Origin: Planctomycetota bacterium
GTDB lineage: Bacteria; Planctomycetota; Planctomycetia; Pirellulales; Lacipirellulaceae
Direction of reading: 5' to 3'
Assembly (NCBI GenBank): GCA_022614705.1
Contig: JAKEIB010000002.1
Span: 1-23,734, forward strand
DNA: 23,734 nt
The notes under the pieces are model-generated. The model had not been told where the DNA came from. It was given only the letters and a program-made list of their open reading frames with translations, and searched no databases. The translations under genes were made by a program, and so were the position numbers. This document shows, in pieces, positions 6,251 through 12,900 of the stretch; the stretch's first letter is position 1; each line of letters begins with the position of its first letter.

Positions 6251-8497
6251 ATGTCCAAGTCTGAAGCATCCATCCATCGTCCCCTCGCATTGCGGCTGCG
6301 GCCCGACTTGCAGGCCACGTGCGTGCAGTCGGCCAGGGTGACGACTTGGGTCGTGAAGGATCCGCTGACGCTGGAGCACTTCCAGTTTTCGGCCGAGGAG
6401 TACGCGCTCATGGCCTGGCTGCGGCAGCCAGTGAGCATTGCCGAGCTGCAGCGATTGTTTGGCCGCACTTTTCCGCCGCAGACGATCACGCCGCAGGCGG
6501 TGTGGGATTTTTTGGGCCGGCTGCACGACGCGGGGCTGGTGATGAGCGCTGGGTCGGCGCAAGGCGAGGAACTGTTGGGCCGGATGCGACGCGAGCGCAC
6601 GCGGCGCTGGGCGTTGTCGTGGACCGGCCTGTTGGCGATGCGGTTTCGTGGCGTTGATCCGGACCGCTTTCTCACGGCGGTACACGAGCGATGCCGGTGG
6701 TTATTCTCGCCGCTCGCCTTGGTGCCGGTGATCCTCGTGATCCTATTTGCATTGCGGCTGGTCATCGGCCATTTCGACGAGTTCACGCAGCGGCTGCCCG
6801 AAATGTCGGCTTTGTTCGACGCACGAAATCTGCCGTGGCTGCTATTTGCGATCGGTATGGTGAAAGCGCTGCATGAGTTGGGTCACGCGCTGGCATGTAA
6901 ACACTTTGGCGGCGAGGTGCGCGAGCTTGGCTTCATGCTGCTGGTCTTTGCTCCCTGCTTGTATTGCGACGTTAGCGACGCCTGGCGACTGCCGAGCAAG
7001 TGGCGGCGGATCGCCGTGTCGGCCGCCGGCATCATCGTGGAAATCGTGCTGGCCGCGGTCGCTACGATAGTTTGGTGGTACGCCCAGCCGGGCGTGGTGC
7101 AGCTCGTGGCGCTCAACGTGATGATCATCTGCAGCGTGAACACACTGCTCGTGAACGGCAATCCATTGCTGCGTTACGACGGCTACTACGTGCTCTCCGA
7201 TCTGGTGGAAGTACCCAATTTGTGGATCCGTTCGCGCGAAGCACTGCGGCGTTACGCAACAAATTGGCTCTTCGCGAGCCGGGGCGTCCCCGCCCCCGAC
7301 GACCCGCTCGTCCCCGCGCGCCAGCGGCCATGGCTCGCAATGTATGCCATCGCATCCAAGACCTATCTGCTACTGGTATTTGTCGGAATCGTGTGGGGGC
7401 TCGTGAAATACCTCCACCCGTATCACCTGGAAAACTTGGCATACCTCGTGGGGCTGATCGTGCTGGGAAGCGCGCTAGTGGCACCGATCACCAGCGCGTC
7501 GAAGTTCGCGCGCAATCCGATTCGTCGGGCCGAACTGCGAAAGGGGCGGTTCGCGCTCGTCGCGGCGATTGGCCTGGCCGCGATCGTGGGCGTGCTCGCA
7601 TTGCCGGTGAACTACCACGTGAAAGCGCCGGTCGTGCTGATGCCGGCCGACGCCGCGCGGGTATCGGCCACGATCGATGGCACGCTCGCCAACACCCTGC
7701 CGGCCGGTCGGCACGTGAAGCGCGGCGAGACTATTGGCCAGCTCACGAACTCAAAGACGCAGCTTGAGTTGGAAAAGCTCGAAGGCGAACTGCGGCTGCG
7801 GCAGCTTCGCGTCGAGCATCTTGAGCGACTCCGCGGCCTCGACCGCGAAGCGAACGATGACCTGCCGACCGCCCAGGCTGCGCTTGCCGACAGCGCGCGG
7901 CGTTTGGAGGAACTGCGCCACGATGCACAACGGCTCTCGCTCGTCACGCCGTCGGACGGCGTCATCATTCCGGCCCCGCGTCTCCCCTCCCCCAACCCCT
8001 CCCCAAATTGGGGAGGGGCTAGGGGAGGGGCGCGGCTCGCCACATGGAGCGGTTCGTTGCTCGACGAGTCGAATGGTGGCGCGCACGTCGAACCGGGCAC
8101 GCTCGTGTGCCTCGTCGGCGACCCGATGCGACTCACAGCCGTGATGCTGGTCGACGACACGGACGTCAAACGATTGCAACCGGGCCAGAAGGCGCGCTTG
8201 CGCCTCGATCAGCTGCCGGGGCAAGTGATCGAGGGCGAAGTCGTCGACGTGGCCCGCCACGACGTGCAAAGCGCCGCGAACGACGCGGCCAGCCGGGCCG
8301 ATCTTGAATCGCTCTACGCCGGCGCGGTATCGCCGGAGCACACGGGCGCCATCTATCAGGCCCGCGTGCAATTCAAAACGCGGCCCGAGTCGCTGGTGAT
8401 CGGCGGCCGCGGCCAAGCCAAGGTCGCCGCCGAACGGATCACCATCGCCCGGCTTATCCTGCGTTACTTCGCACAGACGTTCCGGTTGCCAGTGTGA
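6251..8497 (+). CDS. M50/site-2-protease-like membrane protein fused to a HlyD-type adaptor, with PqqD-like N-terminus
   Basis: This 748-residue protein starts MSKSEASIHRPLALRL. The in-frame ATG at 6236 lies in a repeat element and is judged less likely. About residues 5-100 resemble PqqD/winged-helix peptide-binding domains (FQFSAEEYALMAWLRQPVS). About 8 membrane segments follow between residues 150 and 465. The zinc site HELGH (208-212) is intact, and the second M50 motif is NPLLRYDG (304-311). From about 470 there is a HlyD-like lipoyl half, a coiled coil and a beta-barrel ending RGQAKVAAER. It may bind, cleave or pass a peptide or protein to the adaptor stage. Two repeats interrupt it in frame (7274 and 7984). 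It is likely cotranscribed with the two upstream adaptors. Family assignment is strong; the reaction is inferred. Confidence 0.87.
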   Translation: MSKSEASIHRPLALRLRPDLQATCVQSARVTTWVVKDPLTLEHFQFSAEEYALMAWLRQPVSIAELQRLFGRTFPPQTITPQAVWDFLGRLHDAGLVMSAGSAQGEELLGRMRRERTRRWALSWTGLLAMRFRGVDPDRFLTAVHERCRWLFSPLALVPVILVILFALRLVIGHFDEFTQRLPEMSALFDARNLPWLLFAIGMVKALHELGHALACKHFGGEVRELGFMLLVFAPCLYCDVSDAWRLPSKWRRIAVSAAGIIVEIVLAAVATIVWWYAQPGVVQLVALNVMIICSVNTLLVNGNPLLRYDGYYVLSDLVEVPNLWIRSREALRRYATNWLFASRGVPAPDDPLVPARQRPWLAMYAIASKTYLLLVFVGIVWGLVKYLHPYHLENLAYLVGLIVLGSALVAPITSASKFARNPIRRAELRKGRFALVAAIGLAAIVGVLALPVNYHVKAPVVLMPADAARVSATIDGTLANTLPAGRHVKRGETIGQLTNSKTQLELEKLEGELRLRQLRVEHLERLRGLDREANDDLPTAQAALADSARRLEELRHDAQRLSLVTPSDGVIIPAPRLPSPNPSPNWGGARGGARLATWSGSLLDESNGGAHVEPGTLVCLVGDPMRLTAVMLVDDTDVKRLQPGQKARLRLDQLPGQVIEGEVVDVARHDVQSAANDAASRADLESLYAGAVSPEHTGAIYQARVQFKTRPESLVIGGRGQAKVAAERITIARLILRYFAQTFRLPV
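7274..7298 (-). repeat. GC-rich hairpin repeat family H1, copy B, in frame in the M50 gene
   Basis: This 25-bp unit is identical over all 25 bases to the reverse complement of the copy at 21672-21696. The covarying stem pair is G-C. In the M50 protein it encodes SRGVPAPDDP, in the loop before the sixth or so membrane segment. Confidence 0.9.
7984..8030. repeat. CCCCTCC...GGAGGGG palindrome in frame in the M50-HlyD gene
   Basis: Arms 7984-8006 and 8008-8030 are inverted copies over 23 bp with two mismatches and a single base between them. The insert encodes a Pro/Gly-rich segment (PSPNPSPNWGGARGGA) in the returning lipoyl/beta-barrel part of the HlyD half, just after VTPSDGVIIP. It adds about 16 residues without breaking the frame. 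Confidence 0.88.
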
Positions 8498-8529
8498 CAC
8501 TCGTGATGACCGACGGCCACGTCGTCCAC

Positions 8530-8552
8530 AAAGCCGCGACCGCTGGTCGCGG
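8530..8552 (+). repeat. Palindromic repeat family H2, copy 2
   Basis: Same 23-bp unit as 5216-5238, with C as the middle loop base. It lies in the 188-bp convergent gap between the M50 gene and the minus-strand cysteine-rich gene, facing copy 3. Confidence 0.9.
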
Positions 8553-8605
8553 GGGCGGTGCGGCGCTTGGGAAATGGCGGCGATTTTTGGCGGGCGGCGC
8601 ACTAT

Positions 8606-8628
8606 CCGCGACCAACGGTCGCGGCTTT
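8606..8628 (-). repeat. Palindromic repeat family H2, copy 3 (inverted)
   Basis: Reverse-orientation copy of the same 23-bp unit, with T as the middle loop base in unit orientation. Together with copy 2 it makes a roughly 100-bp larger inverted structure between two convergent genes, where it could act as a bidirectional transcription barrier. No T-tract is present, so this is only a possibility. Confidence 0.9.
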
Positions 8629-8657
8629 ATGGGGTTGTCATGGCGCGCGTGACGTGG

Positions 8658-8676
8658 CGCGTCTCGGAGAGACGCG
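8658..8676. repeat. Small hairpin repeat, 8-bp stem
   Basis: CGCGTCTC (8658-8665) pairs with GAGACGCG (8669-8676) around GGA. It lies 10 bases beyond the 3' end of the minus-strand gene and is the third hairpin in this convergent gap. It has the same 3-nt-loop layout as the hairpins at 190 and 220. Confidence 0.75.
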
Positions 8677-8685
8677 GCTACGTGC

Positions 8686-9639
8686 TTACGGAATGAGAAA
8701 CACCATGCCGGTCCAGACGCCGCCTTCGGCGAGGATGGCGCGGGGGCTGTAGGGGGGCCACATGCGGCGCCAGGGTGGGCAACTGCCGGGGCGGTAGTGG
8801 CCGAGGGTGTAGATGCACTCGCAGGGGCAATCGACGGCCATGCAGTACGGCAGCGTGGGGATCGTTCCGAAGAAGTGCGCGGCGGATGCGGCCGGCTGCA
8901 ACGTTTCGCAGCAGCCGTAGCCGTAGCGTTCGAGGTTGGCTTCCTCGAAGTAGAGCGGACGGTGGCAGAGGCAGGTGGCGTCCCAGGCGAATGCGGAGGT
9001 GCCCCAGCATCGCTGGCCCGCAAGTGGCCCAGCGGAATCGTTGATGGAGGTCCAGCACGAGCTCGCGAAGTCGGTGGGAAATTCGCCGGCCGGCATGGCG
9101 ATGCCGATGCCGTATTCGGAGTACGGCTTCACGGGCATCGCGGCGCACGGGTTCTTGGCGATGTCGGCTTGAAATTCGGCCTCAGCCTTTGCGGCCTCCT
9201 CGGCTGCCGCCGGTTCGGATTGAAAGTTCACTTGCCGCGCGAGCGATTGTTCGCGCACGCGCACATACGAGGCCGCGTCCACGGGCATGGCGGCCTGGGT
9301 GGATGGAACAGCGCCCCAGTTCCGTAATGCACTCTGGGGCGTTGCCCCAGGCACGCCGGCGTCAGGCAGCCGCTTGGCCACGGGCGTAGGCGTCTCGGGC
9401 CGGGATACTTCGAGTTTTCTGCGCTTGGACGTCCCGAACTTGATTGGTCCCTCGGCCGGTCCCGTTGAATCGCGGACGACGAGCTTTGTGCCATGCGCGC
9501 TCTCGGCTTCGCCTCGTGCAGCTTCGACGGAGGCGATCAACAAACCGGCGCAGGCGAGTGAAACGCACGCCCGGCGGACACACGAAATCACGGCTCGTCG
9601 AGAACTGCGTGGCGAGGAATTATCGAGCATCGGCAGCAT
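8686..9639 (-). CDS. Secreted cysteine-rich protein of unknown function, planctomycete type
   Basis: This 317-residue protein starts MLPMLDNSSPRSSRR; the ATG at 9630 is equally possible. Starts further upstream run into a hairpin repeat. Residues about 18-38 (RRACVSLACAGLLIASVEAA) form a signal peptide with likely cleavage after VEA. A low-complexity linker follows to about residue 170. The conserved-looking C-terminal half contains CWGTSAFAWDATCLCHRPLYF, YGYGCCETLQPAASAAHFFG, and LPYCMAVDCPCECIYTLGHY followed by RPGSC. At least eleven Cys residues suggest disulfides or metal binding. I associate this signature with planctomycete hypothetical proteins and know no function for it. It is convergent with the M50 gene and divergent from the giant PKD gene, so it is its own transcription unit. 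Confidence 0.78.
   Translation of the reverse strand: MLPMLDNSSPRSSRRAVISCVRRACVSLACAGLLIASVEAARGEAESAHGTKLVVRDSTGPAEGPIKFGTSKRRKLEVSRPETPTPVAKRLPDAGVPGATPQSALRNWGAVPSTQAAMPVDAASYVRVREQSLARQVNFQSEPAAAEEAAKAEAEFQADIAKNPCAAMPVKPYSEYGIGIAMPAGEFPTDFASSCWTSINDSAGPLAGQRCWGTSAFAWDATCLCHRPLYFEEANLERYGYGCCETLQPAASAAHFFGTIPTLPYCMAVDCPCECIYTLGHYRPGSCPPWRRMWPPYSPRAILAEGGVWTGMVFLIP
9312..9350. repeat. CTGGGGC-GTT-GCCCCAG hairpin repeat inside the cysteine-rich gene
   Basis: A 7-bp stem (9334-9340 with 9344-9350), plus an upstream CGCCCCAG (9312-9319) that can pair with the same CTGGGGCG. It falls in the low-complexity linker of the minus-strand protein and encodes GVPGATPQSALRNWGAVP in frame. It looks like another palindromic element tolerated in a non-structured region. 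Confidence 0.55.
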
Positions 9640-9733
9640 CGCTATCAGTAGAGAAGAGATCGGACCATCTGGCGTCAGGTGTTTTCGGCAATGGGAGCCA
9701 GCGGCTTGAGGGGAAAAAAGCGGAGGGCGGTGT

Positions 9734-9776
9734 TGTAGCTGGCCTCTTGAGGCCGGCCTCATAGAGGCCAGCTACA
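9734..9776. repeat. Nested palindromic repeat in the divergent gap before the PKD giant
   Basis: Outer arms TGTAGCTGGCCTCT (9734-9747) and its exact complement 9763-9776 enclose a second perfect 14-bp palindrome, TGAGGCCGGCCTCA (9748-9761). It lies in the roughly 320-bp region between the divergent starts at 9639 and 9963. Apart from this and the hairpin at 9887, I see no promoter I can defend in that region. Confidence 0.85.
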
Positions 9777-9886
9777 GCAGCCCCGAGCTTCCTCAAATAG
9801 CCCCAAATCCCGGCCAATTCGGAGGATACGTCGTGCAGAATGTTTGACATTGTGGTGGGGCGGTCGTGATAATAGGGGTCGGGTTT

Positions 9887-9924
9887 CGGGTGTCAGGTGT
9901 CAGAACTCCGACACCTGACACCCG
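9887..9924. repeat. 15-bp inverted repeat of GGTGTCAGGTGTC type upstream of the PKD giant
   Basis: Arm 9887-9901 is the exact reverse complement of 9910-9924, with an 8-nt loop; another ACACCTGACACC follows to 9935. The same TGACACCTGACAC text occurs in the 34-bp gap before the ATPase gene at 22821. It ends about 40 bp before the giant gene's start, so it would lie in the 5' leader of its mRNA. Confidence 0.85.
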
Positions 9925-9962
9925 ACACCTGACACCTTCTTCTCCGCCCAGGAACAGTTTCA

Positions 9963-12900
9963 ATGCGACTGCCTTGGTTCTCCGGGTCGTGGCCCTCGGG
10001 CCGCCCTGGGCGCGGTCGGCGCCAATCGAATCCGTCCTTGCGCGTGCGCCAGCTCGAACGGCGATGCGTGCTAGACGCGGCCGTGCAAAGCCTGGTCGTT
10101 GGGCCAACGATCGAGGCCGGGCAGGAGTCGACGGTCACCACATCGGTCACGACCGCCGAGCCGCTTGTGTTTGATTGGGCGGCTTCCGAAGCGACTTCCG
10201 ACAGTGCAGCGGCGGTGAATGCGTTTGCCGCGTCGGCTCAAGGCGGCGGCGGTGGCGAGTCGCAAGGCGACGCGGGAATTCTGGCCAACACCGGTCCCGT
10301 TGTGGTCGCGGCCGTTGATCAAGACATCAACGAAGGCCAGCTCCTCGATTTGAGCGGACTGGGCGGCGCGCCGCCGCTGGGATTGCTTCTCGATCCCGAC
10401 CTGGGCGACACGCACACGGCAACCGTGAACTGGGGCGACGGCACGGGCGATCAACCGGCCACGGTCATCGGCATGGGCCCGGCCAAGGCGATCGGCGCGA
10501 CGCACACGTATGCGGATGGCGACGTGCCGTACACCGAGTACACAGTGACCGTCACCGTGACCGACAGCTTCGGGGCCATGGACTCGGATACCTTTGTCGT
10601 GCGGGTGCACAACGTGGATCCCACGCTTACGATCAGTGGCGATCCGAACGTCGATGAAGGCAGCCCGTACACGCTTAACCTTTCTTCGTCTGATCCGGGC
10701 GACGACACGATCACGTCGTGGGAGATCAACTGGGGCGATGGCAACATCGAGATCGTGCCGGGCAACCCGTCGTCGGCGACGCACACCTACGAGGACGGCG
10801 ACGCCAACTATGTCATCACCGCGACTGCTACCGACGAAGACGGCACTTTTGCCGCCGGCAATGGCGTGATGGTGATGGTCGATAACGTCGCCCCAACGAT
10901 CACGGCGGTGAACCTCTCGGACGTGATGCTTAACGAAGGCCAGTCGCTGACGGTAAGCGGTACGTTCACGGATCCGGCGCTGGGCGTCGCCACCGAAACG
11001 TTTACCGTGATGATCGATTGGGGCAACGGCGACACGAGCGTGGCCATCGTCGACCAAACGCTGGGCACCTACGCGGCGACGTACCTCTATGCCGACGATC
11101 ATCCGCTCACAGCCACGCTGCAAGATGTGTTCTCCATCACCGTGACTGTGACCGATGACGACGGCGGCAGCACGTCGAGCGCGTCCGACCCGGGGCTGGC
11201 GCGATCCGTCACGATCAAAAACGTAGCGCCCACGATCACGGCTGTGAACTTATCGGACATGATGTTGAATGAAGGGCAGTCGCTGACAGTGAGCGGCACG
11301 TTCTCCGATCCGGCGCTGGGCATCGTGACCGAATCGTTCACCGTCATGATCGACTGGGGCAACGGCGACACGAGCATGGCCACGGTGGACGCGACGCTGG
11401 GAACGTACACCGCGACTTATCTGTATGCGGATGACCATCCGCTTACAGCCACGTTGCAGGATACGTTCGCGATCACCGTGGTTGTGACGGACGACGACGG
11501 CGGCAGCTTTTCCAGCGCATCGGACGTAGGGCTGGAGCGGTCGGTGACGGTCAAGAACGTTGCGCCGACGATCACGACCGTGAACTTGTCAGATGTGGTG
11601 CTCAACGAAGGGCAGTCGCTGACAGTGAGCGGCGCGTTTACCGACCCTGCGCTCGGCGTCGCGAGCGAGACTTTCACGGTGATGATCGATTGGGGCAATG
11701 GCGATACGAGCGTGGCCATTGTCGATCAAACACTGGGCACTTACACGGCGACATACTTGTATGCCGATGACCATCCGCTCACTGCCACGCTGCAAGATAC
11801 GTTTTCTATTACCGTGGTGGTCACTGACGATGACGGCGGCAGCGTTTCCAGCTCGTCGGACCCAGGGCTGGCCCGGAGTGTGACGATTAAGAACGTTGCG
11901 CCGACAATCACGGCGGTAAACTTGTCCGATGTGATGTTGAATGAAGGGCAGTCGCTTACCATCAGCGGCACGTTCACCGATCCGGCGCTCGGTGTCGCCA
12001 CTGAATCGTTCACCGTCGTGATCGATTGGGGCAACGGCGACACCAGCATAGCGATCGTCGACCAGACGCTGGGCACTTATACGGCCACATACCTCTACGC
12101 GGACGACCACCCCCTTACTGCCACACCGCAGGATACGTTCTCGATCACGGTGACTGTGATCGATGACGACGGCGGCAGCGTATCCAGTGCATCCGACGCG
12201 GCGCTGGCACGTTCGGTCACCATCAAGAACGTGGCGCCGGCGATCACGGCCGTGAACCTATCGGATGTGATGCTGAACGAAGGCCAGTCGCTGACGGTGA
12301 GCGGTACGTTCACCGATCCGGCGTTGAGTGTCGCCACCGAAACATTCACCGTCGTGATCGATTGGGGCAACGGCGATACCAGCTCGGCCACGGTGAACCA
12401 AACACTCGGCACGTACACGGCCACTTACCTGTACGCGGACGACCATCCGACAACGGCCACGTTGCAGGATACGTTTTCAATTACGGTCACTGTGACCGAT
12501 GACGACACGGGCAGCGTCTCTAGCGCGTCGGACCCCGCATTGGCCCGGTCGGTGACGATTAAAAACGTCGCGCCCACGATTGCCGCGGTAAACCTTTCGA
12601 GCTCGATGATCAACGAAGGGCAAACGCTCAGCATTGACGGCACATTTAACGATCCGGCCCTCACGGTGGCCACCGAGTCGTTTGCCGCGTACGTCATCTG
12701 GGGCGATGGCTACGCGGAAATGCTCACGGTCACAGTGATGGGCGGCGCGGGCCTCATCTTACAATCGTCGCACACATATGCCGACGACGGCGACTACACG
12801 GTGCGCGTGCGGCTGGCCGACGACGACATGGGCGCGTTCAACGACTCGCAGAAGTTCACCAGTGGCATGCTCGGCGTCGACTTTGTCGAGCAGTCGGCGG

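Noticed and set aside
10890..12569. Regular repeats considered as a CRISPR array or other non-coding repeat
   Set aside because: The units are 336 bp, contiguous, translated and conserved at protein level; there are no short repeats with unique spacers.
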